Positions 42,361 to 52,680 of a DNA stretch of 64,000 nt are shown here, piece by piece. Position numbers and translations under genes: made by a program. The stretch lies in the NCBI GenBank assembly GCA_037176885.1, contig JAWWNJ010000245.1, positions 1 to 64,000 on the forward strand, given 5' to 3'. Origin of the DNA: Favolaschia claudopus (lineage: Eukaryota; Basidiomycota; Agaricomycetes; Agaricales; Mycenaceae). The notes under the pieces were generated by a model. The model did not search any database. It was not told the DNA's origin and saw only the letters and a list, made by a program, of their open reading frames with translations. Every line of letters begins with the position of its first letter. Position 1 is the first letter of the stretch.

Positions 42361-43366
42361 AATTCTCCTGGCTTGTGACCCGTGACACATGGAAACGAGA
42401 AACAGGTTTCTTAAATCGTCCGGACCGACCGTGACACGAAAAATATTCGTAAATTACCAGCGGCCAGCAGGCAACTTCCTGAGCATTCTTAGGGCGATTC
42501 AGCGCATTTTCTACCCAAACAAGTCCTTGAGACCTGAAATCGTTTTGAAGTTGAACAAAACCTTTCCGAGAAATGGGATTTTTTTTTTCGAAAGTCCGGC
42601 GATCGGTACGGCGGATGGTCCGGCGGAAGGTACGGCGATCGTTTGGTCGAGTGACGTAATACTCCGCGGCATATCGGCAGGTGCGACAGGAGTCAAGCCG
42701 CCGTCCCGCCCCATCCCGCCCGTCGCCCGTCAAATACACAGGAGTCGTTATGTGCCTTTATAAAGTGCACCTTGTGTGCACCCCGCCGTTCGCTGTCGAC
42801 GACGAGCTCATTTGCCTAACCATGCATGCTCAGGACATTTTGCCGCCCCCGCCATTTGTGGAACGGCGGCGGTTCTGACGCGCCGCGCCTGATGGCATAT
42901 CGCTGAGGCGTGCTAGAGAAATGCTGGCCAAAAAAAAGCTAGTTGGTCCATAGCTGTAGTATCTGTGAGTTGGCGCCCCCGCAAAGCTTCGCTTATACTG
43001 ATGGCTGTGTGCCGGGGACGTGCCGCCGTTCTTGCCGCCGGACCTGCCGCCGGTCAAAATGCCGGACCTTCCATATCCCATTCTTTCACGGTTTTCCCTG
43101 CAGAAAAGGGGCAATGAAAGTGTAGAGCAAGTGAAAAAGAACTCAGCGAGGCTTGTTTGAAACACCAGAGAAGGGGCAGGAACGCTGTCCGAGGAGAAAG
43201 AAATGGTGTGTGGAGGTAAAACCAAATTTTTGACGGTTTTTCGTCAAATTTGTGACATTTTGAACCAGTTCGTAAATGCTCTCGGTGACCTGTGACAGAC
43301 CGAAAATTTTCGTAAAAAATCGGGCCTGTGACGCGTGACATATGAATTGACCGAAATACTACAGTA
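42343..43366. mobile_element. 1020-bp TIR element at the 5' end of the DUF6589-like gene
   Basis: TA-bordered; TIR CTGTAGTATTTCGGTCAATT at 42345 and inverted at 43364. Non-coding, with repeated GTGACACG/CGTGACA words near both ends and GCCGG-rich runs centrally. Its insertion removes or separates the first exon of the DUF6589-like gene. Probably Tc1/mariner type by TA target. Confidence 0.8.
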
Positions 43367-43379
43367 CGGGACCGAAGGT

Positions 43380-44350
43380 CCCGTGACAATTCACGTGGAT
43401 TTTCAGGTGACTTTTCGCACGATGCCGCCGCAAGCTGTGCGACTGCCGTAGGTGCGGTGCGAGCGCAGCGAGTCCATCGCGCCGAAGGCGGGGAGCTAAA
43501 GCTTGTACATGAAAACACAAGGATCAGCTCACGTGAAAAGTAACGTGACTTTGACACGAAACCACATGTCGAGATGTTGCTGCCGGCTGTCGAGATGTTA
43601 CTCCCGGTTCCCACGAACCTTCCCGACGGCGCCGCGCACCGCGAGTGCAGCGAGCGGTAGTGCGGCGCCGAGGGCACGCAATCCAGCAAGAAAAAAACAC
43701 GCGGGGTTTGGGGCGGAGCCCCGACAAGCTGTGCACCAGCCGTAGGTAGGGACGCGAGCGCAGCGAGCCGGCCCTGTCGTAAAGAGCTCAAATCAATATT
43801 TTCGTGATTTTTCCTTGTAATTTGGGGGGTCCGGCCAAAATTTTGGCTACCCTCTACTAAGACTAGCGGATATCTCCGGAACGGCTCGATGAATTCTCAC
43901 CAAAAAAATTCAGCAGGCTCCTAAACTCGTTTCCTTTCGATTCCGATACATATCGGGGTCGTGGGAAAAGGTCGATAAATTTGTCGAGTTTGATTGTCCG
44001 GAGCTGTACACTACACGACCTCCACCGGTGTAACGTGTTTCTGCATGTTTTCAGCGCGTTCTTGACCTCTTCTTGGGACCTCCTTTGACATCTGGCATAT
44101 CCGGGACTTGAACTAAGTATCTCGTTTTTGAACTACACGCGTCCGACACTGCGGTCCAGATTGGGCTTTTACCGAAAATTAATAATTGATCAACACTTCA
44201 TATTGATTGATTGATTATTCCATTATCACTGCAGGCTAGTGATAGCCTATGTCGGAGTCTAGTGTTACATCAACCGTATCACTAATTTGGTAATCAACTG
44301 GCAGATCGGTCTTGATCCTTCGGACTTCCGCTGTTCCCTGGTCTCTAGCG
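43380..44350. other. GC-rich repeat-like sequence, then AT-rich spacer
   Basis: 43380-43790 holds several GAGCGCAGCGAG words and GGGGCGGAGCCCCG, in both orientations, interleaved with CACGTGA palindromes. Looks like a repeat block but no second copy or ends were found. 43800-44350 is AT-rich and non-coding. Confidence 0.35.
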
Positions 44351-44353
44351 GTA

Positions 44354-44465
44354 TCATGCGCGATAGCAACGATAACAATCAACATGCGCGATAGCAACGA
44401 TAACATCATGCGCGACATCAACGCTGACAATAGTATACCATGCGCGATAGCAACGATAGCGTGGG
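44354..44465. repeat. Tandem repeat of about 28 bp
   Basis: Four imperfect units built on CATGCGCGATAGCAACGATA, separated by ACA- or ATC-type spacers. Non-coding. Unit lengths are about 26-33 bp. Confidence 0.7.
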
Positions 44466-44544
44466 GTGCCTTCGTCACGGGAAGGTTGATGGCCGGTATC
44501 GGCAGGGTTGAACCTTGTAGTGTCTAAAGTGTTTTTCTACAAGG

Positions 44545-44597
44545 ATTGGGGCGGGGGATCGAACCGCGGAGGACAATCCTCAGTCCACCGCCCCAAT
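44545..44597 (-). other. tRNA-like hairpin with a B-box
   Basis: Minus strand: ATTGGGGCGG pairs with CCGCCCCAAT around GGACTGAGGATTGTCC (a 4-bp stem with an 8-base loop) and CGCGGTTCGATCCCCCG, which has the internal promoter B-box GGTTCGATCC. There is no D-arm and total length is 53 bases, so it is not a standard tRNA. It may be a degenerate tRNA or the head of a SINE. Confidence 0.4.
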
Positions 44598-44680
44598 GTC
44601 TCTTCATCTCAATGCAGACGGTATGTCTTCAGAGCCATTGATTTATTTGCGATATGATTACAGAACAACTACTATTTCCT

Positions 44681-45785
44681 ACTGGGTAGTCGGCCACCCC
44701 TAGGAAGTCGGCCACTTGGACTTTTCAAGCTGTACACGAATTATCTCCCTTCGATAGCGATAGTACCTTGTAAGGGCCAAGATGGAACTTAGAATCAAGT
44801 TTGACGGCATTTGGTGACGTGGTTCGGGTGCTGTGGGGTGATCCGGGAGGGGGGAACCAGGAAATCGCCGGATTTCTTAATTCGGCCGAACTACCGGCTG
44901 GCATGCTGCGTGTCTATCTCAGCCATCTCTTGCTCAAATCGCGCTGTCGAAAGCGCGTTCTCTCAGCGAGAGGCTACCCTTTACTCTTAATGGTCATTCA
45001 AATCCTCTCGCCTCCTTTTGTTCCCGTTGTGGCCGCCATGAATCCTTCTCAAGGCATCAAAAACCCTGCAAGAGCTGTGAGATGGGCAGCTTCATATCGT
45101 CTCTTCCGTAAACGCCATGGGCTCAAAACTTGGCGCCGCTATTGTGTGCATCATGAATACCTTCTCTGGCTGCTGTCGATACAATTTTTCGGATTTTATT
45201 TCGCACAAGAAGCTTTCGTTTCCGTGGAATGGCAGTTTCGCTCCTGCTGTCGGTCAGGGACTTTCGTTGGGCGATTGCAGCCCTGAGTGGCTCAAGTATG
45301 GATACCAGTGTGTTTATAAAGAACCCTTGAAGCTGCTCACTACTTACTCTGGCGATCCATTAGCTATCGTCGTTGTAGGTCGCTGTTCTATCAGCCACGT
45401 TTTGGAGGATTTCCAGTACTTTGGATCGGCAAACGAGCAGAGCAGAGTCGAAGCGGTATGTCATTATACGTCTATTTAGGTCTTTCAATAGCTTTCTAAT
45501 CTCACTTTCTCTACTGCAAGTCCATGATCATTGTCCAGCCGCCTGGGATGACCGGTCATCTCACACCTATTCGCTAACTCTGGTGCAACTACCCGGACCA
45601 CGACACGCCGAAACGACCCGCGTTGCAGAACCCATTGGCTGGTGTGGTGTGTTGCTCAAACCTTGTTTATGATTCTAGGGTGCTGGGCACCGTGGTCGCC
45701 CTAATCCGCAGTCAACCTCAACGAACAGAGCTTTCTGTCTTCCTCGCTCGACTTTCGTCTTATTCTTTTCTACTTGTCCTCCACA
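44681..45785. other. One end of a CTGGGTAGTCGGCCAC element, then coding-like sequence
   Basis: ACTGGGTAGTCGGCCACCCC at 44681, followed by AAGTCGGCCAC at 44705, matches the left end of the element at 46805. No matching right end is seen. From 44801 two overlapping frames of 161 and 120 codons (to 45479) have gene-like composition (SAELPAGMLRVYLSHLLLK; FPWNGSFAPAVGQGLSLGDC) but no family is recognised. Confidence 0.45.
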
Positions 45786-46804
45786 ATGGCTGATCCTGTT
45801 ACCGACATTGCGGACGTTGATCTTGACCAGCTCTCCCAAGAAGAGCGTCTCCGGCTTGCTATTATCGCTATCGAGAAGACTGGCATCTCGGAACGCCAAG
45901 CGGCCAAGTATTACAGCGTCCCTCGCAGCACCCTTCAAGGTCGTCGGAGGGGTATTCCGACACGCATTGAAGGCCATGCCCATGAACGTGCTTTGAGCGC
46001 GCCAAAGGAATCTGTATTGAAGGAATGGATTAAGGTATCTTTTGAATTGTGCCATTATATCTTTTTTTTGCTCCTATTCATCCTCTTTGTAGATCGTCGG
46101 AAAACGTGGCTTCCCTGTTACTCTCGCCACAGTCGGTGACTACGCGTCTGACTTGGCCGGGGCTCCGGTTGGCGAATCCTGGCCGCAACTCAAGGAGCGT
46201 AACCCCGATCTCAAAGTCAAATGGGCTTCCGCCCTTGAAGAATGTCGTGCCCATGCCTTGAATCCCACCGTAGTTCATGCTTATTTTGAACTTCTGCAAG
46301 AAACGATAGAGAAGTATGGTATCAAGACGAAGAACATCTATAATATGGATGAAAAAGGTACGCAATCATCTTTTGTTTCGGTCTTCCATCCCACCCTCTG
46401 CTTATGCAATTTTTAGGCATACAACTTGGTGTCGGCGACAAGATCAAGGCTCTTGTTGATCGCGACCAGAAGAGCGTGTCCCGTATTGAAACCGGTAATC
46501 GGGACTTGGTGACCATCATTGAGTGCATTAGTGCCGATGGGTCGGCCATCCCTCCATCTGTGGTCTTCCAAGGGGCTCGACGCGATTTGAGGTGGGGAGA
46601 GGATAATCCCGCCGAGGCAAGGCATGTTTTTCTCAGATTCTTTCGCTTTCATTTGCCCTCAAGTACTGATTGTCCTCTAGCATCTCTATTTCACCGAATG
46701 GATGGACGGACCAAGAGCTTGGGGCTCTTTGGCTCGAGAAGGATTTTGCGCCTTCAACGGTCGATAAGCTTGACGACCCGGCCGATTATCGGCTACTATA
46801 TTCT
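45786..46804 (+). pseudogene. pogo-like DDE transposase gene, 5' part
   Basis: ATG 45786. Exon 1 has a psq-type helix-turn-helix (IAIEKTGISERQAAKYYSVP then STLQGRRRGIP). An intron at 46035-46092 leads to a CENPB-type helix-turn-helix (GKRGFPVTLATVGDYASDLA, FELLQETIEKYGIKTKNIYN). Intron 46358-46416 interrupts the DDE start at NMDEKG, where the first catalytic Asp lies, and GNRDLVTIIECISADGS follows. Intron about 46620-46679 precedes NGWTDQELGALWLEKDFAPS. The exon is then broken by a 1076-bp element. This enzyme class cuts and pastes pogo-type DNA transposons at TA. Confidence 0.8.
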
Positions 46805-47880
46805 ACTGGGTAGTCGGCCACCCCCAGGTAGTCGGCCACTTGCAATTTACGGAAGCTATGGATGTTTCTCTGTAAAGTTTAGTGTTTGAGGATGGAATAG
46901 GGAGTAGAACGCTTGCTCAGTATGAGTTTGGACAGAAAGTGATAGGTGGATCAAGAGTTATGGCATCTTGATCACCGTCCGGAGACGTGTGAACCCGAAA
47001 TCGTTGCCATCAGCCAGCCACTGAGATTTGCGGAACCTCGTTCTCCTCCAGTTCTCCGCCGTTTCGCAAGTTTCTGCGCTCTTTCTGGGCCGGCTTATCC
47101 AATCCTTCCCTCCAATGTAGTTTTGAGCTCAGGATCTGGCAGTAACGACCGTCAAACTAGTGCGATGGACACCCCTCTACTTCTGGCCGTCCGTTGCCAG
47201 CGGCCACGCACATCTTGCTGGATACTTGAGCACCAGAAGCCTGTCGATTTGGGAGAGCACTCTAAAGTAGTATACCTGTCACTGGAGAGTGAGTGCTATT
47301 TTCTGCTTTTGTATCTGAGATGCACTGGCGCGAATGAGCTGAAAGCGGTGAATTTCTTCGGCTCGGACCCCCGGATCCTTTTCAAGCAATGGTGGACGTT
47401 CAGCAGGGCTGGGGATGCTTATTTAGCTTCCTGCATATCCGAGTGGGAGGTCTGAATTGTATTTTGTGGCGCGGTATCAGTATATCGCTGTATCAGCATG
47501 AATCTTTCGAAAGGTCTATTTTTTCGGGTTGATCTGCCATAAATTCGATGATTTCAGTTAGACAAGAACACTTCCCTGTTGCTGTAAACTGTATGTACAA
47601 CATCCTATTGCATTGCTGTGAATGGTGCACCATTTTGAATCATCAAAATCGCCCAGGAACTCAAGGAAATAGCGGGTGGCCGACTACCTCATCAATTCCC
47701 TCTTACGGACATGTCGAAAAGAAAAATTCACTGTGAGCTCAATTCTGCCGGTATCCTCTCGGTTCCTAGCTCAAATTAAAGGCAACACTCCCCACTATAC
47801 TATGGTCCAGTACCAGTTGTGGGTGGGGTCATTTGCGCACGCGCTATGCGGCTCATGTCTTAGGTGGCCGAGTACCCAGT
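46805..47880. mobile_element. 1.1-kb TIR element splitting the pogo transposase gene
   Basis: Left end ACTGGGTAGTCGGCCACCCC, right end inverted ACTGGGTACTCGGCCACCTA. Sub-terminal GTAGTCGGCCAC copies occur at 46828 and, inverted, at about 47675. No TSD could be fixed. Interior frame 46946-47455 shows no motif. The same terminus occurs alone at 44681. Superfamily unknown; repeated sub-terminal motifs are as in hAT or CACTA elements. Confidence 0.75.
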
Positions 47881-49052
47881 GAAAAATAGTATCCTCGACG
47901 GTCACAATAGCCACGGAACCTTCCGATTCATTGACTTTGCCGAGAAACATCGTATTCTCGTTCTGTGTCTCCCCCCGCACACAACACGCGCTCTACAGCC
48001 GTGTGATGTTGGAGTCTTTGGTCCGTTATCTCGCAAGTGGAAGGCTCGTGTCTCGGAGGTGTGTTCGGATTTGGAATGATTTAGGGCGGCAGAGGCTCAT
48101 GGTTGTATATGTAGCAACTTAGAAACGATGTAATCATCGACAAATACAATCTTCTTTCCAACTACGCCTTTGCCCGCGCGCAAGCTTTTTCCAAATCCAA
48201 CATTCTTTCCGCATTTCGGAAGTGTGGTATCTGCCCCCTTGACGAAAATGCAGTTGATAAGGAGTTGTTTGCTCCTTCCCTCAACTACACAACGCAAGCA
48301 GCTCAACCCCTCCCTGCACGTCTCCCTGCATTACTTGTTCCCATAGAGCGTCATGATGCGCCGTCATCTGCTGCTAATGCTGAAGATGATCCATTTCCTC
48401 TGATCTCTACAACATCTCGTGCTAGGTCCTCAGTCTCGCGTACTACCGCATCACCCCCGTCTTTACAGACTCCCTCCTCAGCTTCCCAGACTTCGTCCAC
48501 ATCACGCACCGCCAGTTCCGCTCCTCTCATATTCCCACCTCCTCCAACTGCATCATCGTCGACGTCCGATGCTGCCCGAGAAGTAATCGAAGCTCTGTAT
48601 AAGATCGCGGTACCCTCCCCACTTCGTGGAGCGGCATCTCGAAACGCGAAGGCGATGGCAGCGCAGAATGAGAAGCTGCGGGACATTGCAAAGGCTGCAG
48701 GGGTTGAGCTAGAGAAAAATCATGCTCAGATGATTTTGATGGATAAAGAGAATGCTCGCCTTCGCCGGAAGCTCCATGCAAAAAGCACAAGCAGAAGCGG
48801 GAGTACGAGGAGGAAGGCGCTCATGGTCGCCTCATGACCGCCCCCGAAAACAAGGCTGCGCTAATGAAGAAAGCACAGAAGAAGGAGATGGCGGCCATGC
48901 ATGCCGGGCTGAAGAAGCTGTTTCCAGAAATCAAGAAAAAGATGACGCAGCAAGCAAACGCAGCGAAGGCGGCGGAGAAGGAGAAGGCGAGACAGGCGAA
49001 GGCGGCAGAGCGGGAGGTGGCGAAAGCGGCGAAGGCGGCGGAAAAGGAGTAG
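47881..49052 (+). pseudogene. pogo-like DDE transposase gene, 3' part
   Basis: Resumes with ILDGHNSHGTFRFIDFAEKH, holding the second catalytic Asp, and ILVLCLPPHTTRALQPCDVG (third acidic residue), both standard in pogo DDE enzymes. After an intron of about 45 bases the C-terminus reads IIDKYNLLSNYAFARAQAFS. A Ser/Thr/Pro-rich region and then a coiled coil (48265-48837) follow, with a shift into a Lys/Ala/Glu-rich repeat tail (48834-49052). The stop TAG at 49050 is created by the adjacent palindromic MITE. Damage: the insertion and a frame change near 48800. Confidence 0.75.
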
Positions 49053-49177
49053 GGGCATTCCTAAACTTGCGCTTTCGCGCTTATTGTCACGCAGATGGTG
49101 CCGCTCCAGCCGCATAAGCGCGAAAGCGTCAAAAGCGTCGTAAGCGCGAAAGCGCAAGTTTACTTTGAATGCCCCTA
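49050..49177. mobile_element. 128-bp palindromic MITE at the pogo gene terminus
   Basis: TAGGGGCATTC at the left and GAATGCCCCTA at the right, with arms continuing through AACTTGCGCTTTCGCGCTTA and its complement, giving an almost complete hairpin. TA borders. It overlaps the stop codon of the pogo C-terminal frame. Confidence 0.8.
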
Positions 49178-49208
49178 TTATTGACAATTTGAGTTTCCAG
49201 CACAACGG

Positions 49209-49232
49209 TACACACACACACACACACACACA
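49209..49232. repeat. (AC)n microsatellite
   Basis: About twelve uninterrupted AC units. Confidence 0.95.
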
Positions 49233-49239
49233 AAACAAT

Positions 49240-49915
49240 TCAACTAATTTGATCAAGAGTACGGCTTTGGTCATAGTTTTGCCTGCCACCATATACATAC
49301 AATCTTCGTAATGCCACGGAAGTGGAAGTAATGACACCAATACTAATGCTCAAGCGGCCAACCGGAATCCTCCCGCCCCATGTGTGTGTCTCGCTCTATG
49401 GCGATGGGATCGTGTTTGCCCATCCACTTCACGACGCTGTGCGGGCCCAAGGATGGCACTATAGCTGCTTGGGTAGACACTGATATTGGCTGGTCTGACA
49501 CATGCATACTGTGAAGCATTTGGGCTTTCAACGGTCATATTGAGCCACGGTGTTAAATCGCTCACCGTCCCAATTTGTAGGTCGTCACACCCGTGCTATA
49601 TCGATAATTGGAATCATACTCAAACGGGAGTGAAAGAGGAAAGCAAACCGATGGGTTCAAGAAGTCATACTGGTCCGCACTGATCTTGTATGCGTGACCG
49701 ATGGATGCACAAGAGTGTGAACCATTGATTCGGAGAAATTCTGAGCACATCTGGTGCGTGCATGAGAAATGCAATGTTGGATTGAATAGACACTCATCTG
49801 ACCTGGTCAAGATTCGGAGTAGTGAGAGTGTCCGGGACTGGAACGTAATGAATGTCTTTTGTATGGGTGGGATCATTTTCGCTAGCAGTGATGCAATATG
49901 GCTGCACATGTCATC
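49240..49915. other. Unassigned flank of the foldback element
   Basis: Only short frames on both strands; no motif. Left flank of the element beginning at 49918. Confidence 0.35.
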
Positions 49916-50603
49916 TACAGTGGTGGCAAATAGAAATTGCCGTGGCTTTTTGGCCAAAATCTTGCTGTATACTTCACCGAATGACCTGAAATAAAATGTA
50001 GAAATAAATATATGATACCTCTGTACTGCTTAGAGCACTCAGTTATATATTACGCCCTGACAATGCATCAATAACAGGACAGTTTCTTATTATTGCCATA
50101 TCTGGAAAGACTCAATGTATCCTCAGCAAAAAAGTGTCACAATAGGATGAAAGTACTTGAAAAACAGTCCTAGTTTCCACTTTTGTTGAATGGAATTGAC
50201 CCTCATTTGAGCTCACAACAACCGCTCAGAGTTGGCTATTTTCACACAAAATAGCTGAAAATGCAGAGAAAATAGCTAAAATGACCTACTTCGAGCGGCT
50301 GTTGTGAGCTCAAATGACGATCAATTCCAGTCAGTCAAAGTGAGAACTAGCATTGTTTTTCAAGTACTTTTATCCTATTATGACACTTTTTTGCTGAGGG
50401 TACATTGTGTTTTTCCGGATATGGCAAAAAACGGAAACCATCCATTATTGATGCATTGTCAGTGCATGATATATTGCTGAGTGTTCCAAGAGGTACAGAA
50501 GTATCACATACCCATCTCTACATCTTACTTGAGGTCATTCGGTGATGTATACATCGAGATTTTTACCAAAAAGCCACGGCAATTTCTATTTGCCACCACT
50601 GTA
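49916..50603. mobile_element. 684-bp foldback (palindromic) element
   Basis: TA-bordered. CAGTGGTGGCAAATAGAAAT at 49918 has its reverse complement ending at 50601. The arms stay complementary over nearly their whole length, about 300 bp each with roughly 85-90% pairing by eye and a short centre near 50250. Non-coding. CAGT ends with TA fit mariner/pogo-type MITEs, but the foldback length is unusual. A second, interrupted and right-truncated copy lies at 51259-53790. Confidence 0.8.
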
Positions 50604-51258
50604 TATTCACGTTGTGGCACATAGGAGTCAAACTCACTGTTTTGTCAACCAGGTTCTGACAATCATCATTGATCTGCTCCGGGGTGAACAACTTCAGCGA
50701 AAAAACTTGCCACATTGTCCTTTGCCTTACCTCGGGGTTTAAGTCATAGAACCCGGCAAGGGTGAGCCGTTCGACAAGTGTTTCAAAAGCGTTAGGGCGA
50801 GATATTCTATTCGCGGCATCGATGATTACTTGGCATCCACCCTCATAGTCAAAGAGGCCCAGATCGGCAAGGTCCTCGAGGCTTTTGCCACATGTCTAGT
50901 CAACAAGTAAGGATTCCACGAGAAAGGAGGACAATGTAAATGATTACCCGAATAGGCCCATCTCTCCCACCTGGACCGAGGACCACTACTGTCGACTCTG
51001 TGGAAGGGGCAGTGACACTGGCGGAAGCAGCTGTTGATGTGCTAGTAGCTTCTGCTGCTGACTCTGGAAGAGTGTACGTTGTCTTGATTGGATCCGGGGC
51101 AGTGCTGACTTGCAAGATGTTGGCCAAGCTCAGAGCAGATCCAAGCAATAGCTTGACAAGAACCATGAGGATCACTAGCCTAGCTGGCTGGCACAGCGCT
51201 CAAAGTTCGAGTTTAAAGGCTTGCCGCGGTCTCACGGAGCCCGTTATGTTCAATTCTA
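50604..51258. other. Spacer between two foldback copies
   Basis: Possible decayed coding sequence on the minus strand (51175-50900, Ser/Thr/Val-rich with a hydrophobic start, secretion-signal-like), but no family recognised. Confidence 0.3.
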
Positions 51259-51654
51259 TACAGTGGTGGCAAATAGAAATTGCGGTGGCTTTTTGGCCAA
51301 GATCTGGCTGTATACTTCACCGAATGACCTGAAATAAGATGTGGAAATAAATATATGATAATAGACTCGAACCAGTCGTTATTTTTCCTAAGTCGACGGG
51401 GGTCGATCAAGGGAGCGGTCAAATAACGACTGGAAGATAATCACCGGTGACATAGAGACACGGAGATTCCCCAGAATTGATCTCGGGACTTCCTCAAAAT
51501 TTTCGAAACCTACATGCAAAAGTTTTTAAAAACGGTGAATATAAGTTTATAGGCGGGTAGCTACTCCAAGGGGGAATCGGGATTCGAATTTCGGATATAG
51601 GGTCAATAAAATTTTTAAGGCCTCGGCCAGACCCCCCCTCCCCCCCTCCCCTCC

Positions 51655-52680
51655 TACTCGCAGTTACCAAAAGTAACCGAATTCGGGGTTTTTTCCCAGA
51701 ATTTACGATGGTCAAGGAACTTTGAGCGATGAAGGGTTCATTTATAGCGTGTTTGTTACAACTTTTATGATATAAACTTGGGGTAAGGTATCACACAGTG
51801 GTTGAATAAATTAATCTTCAAAATACCATTAATTTGGCGGTGTTTGCCTTTTTTAGAACACACTCACCAGGATTTCAAGTGGGTGAGTACCTCAAAAATA
51901 TGTTTACTATCTCATGACTTTGTACCTGAGAACTCAGAGTTTGCTGGGCTATCCTCATCCTTCAATGAGGGTACTAAAAAAGAGCAAGAAATTGTTGATT
52001 TGACACATAAATAAACAAACATAGAAAATCAGCACAGGGAAAGCCCAATAACTTCGGCGCGTGTTATGTGCAATAGCATATGGTGGGGGACGTGACTTTG
52101 TGACCAACTTTTATGGACAATGTTGTGACGCTAATAACTTGTGTGACAGTGACCCAAATTTCTTGATCTTGCAGAAATCGCATCCTTTTGAGGAGTAGAA
52201 CAGATTGGATGCGCCAGTTTTACCCTCCGTTGACTTTCGTGATTTTGGCCACGAATTTGGCCATCCTAAAGCGGAATTTGATCCGAAACGCCTCTGCCGG
52301 GCCGAATTTGATGGCCCATCAAGGGTCAATCCGCCTCCAGATATAGGTAATTCATGAATTCGGTCAGAAGAGAGTTATGGGGGCGAATTGGAATGTTGAA
52401 AATCTTCTCAAGTCCCGCCTCAATGGTATTTTAAATGTTGTTTTTCCAGCGAAAATTTGGCCATTTCCCATCAAAAGTTCCCACGGTCCAAGATTTCGGA
52501 AAACGGCCACTCTTGGGTATTCCAACCGAGTTTCAGGTCAAAATTCCAGAAATTGCGGCGTGACATGAAGTCACGTCCCCCACCATATGACCATCCCCCC
52601 CCTGTCCCACCAGTTGAACCAACTGCTAACTGTATTAGCGAGGCATTTCTAATTTCGGTTACTTTTCGTAATGCCGAGTA
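51655..52680. mobile_element. Mariner-like element nested in the Mutator-like element
   Basis: TA-bordered, 1022 bp. Left end CTCGCAGTTACCAAAAGTAA; the right end inverted is CTCGGCATTACGAAAAGTAA. Same TIR family as 53845-54691 and the lone end at 29979. No transposase frame. Confidence 0.72.
52077..52589. mobile_element. Innermost inverted-repeat element
   Basis: CATATGGTGGGGGACGTGAC at 52077 and its reverse complement ending at 52589; the identity covers 22 bp. The 470-bp interior is non-coding. It lies wholly inside the mariner-like element, making it a fourth nesting level. Confidence 0.65.

Noticed and set aside
44354..44465. CRISPR-like regular repeats
   Set aside because: Only four imperfect units with short variable gaps and no cas-like genes, in a eukaryotic-type sequence; a simple tandem repeat.
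44545..44597. A functional tRNA gene
   Set aside because: B-box and acceptor-like stem exist, but no D-arm, and it is about 20 bases too short.
45786..49052. Full pogo transposon with its own TIRs
   Set aside because: No matching inverted repeats were found outside the coding region, so only the transposase gene is called.
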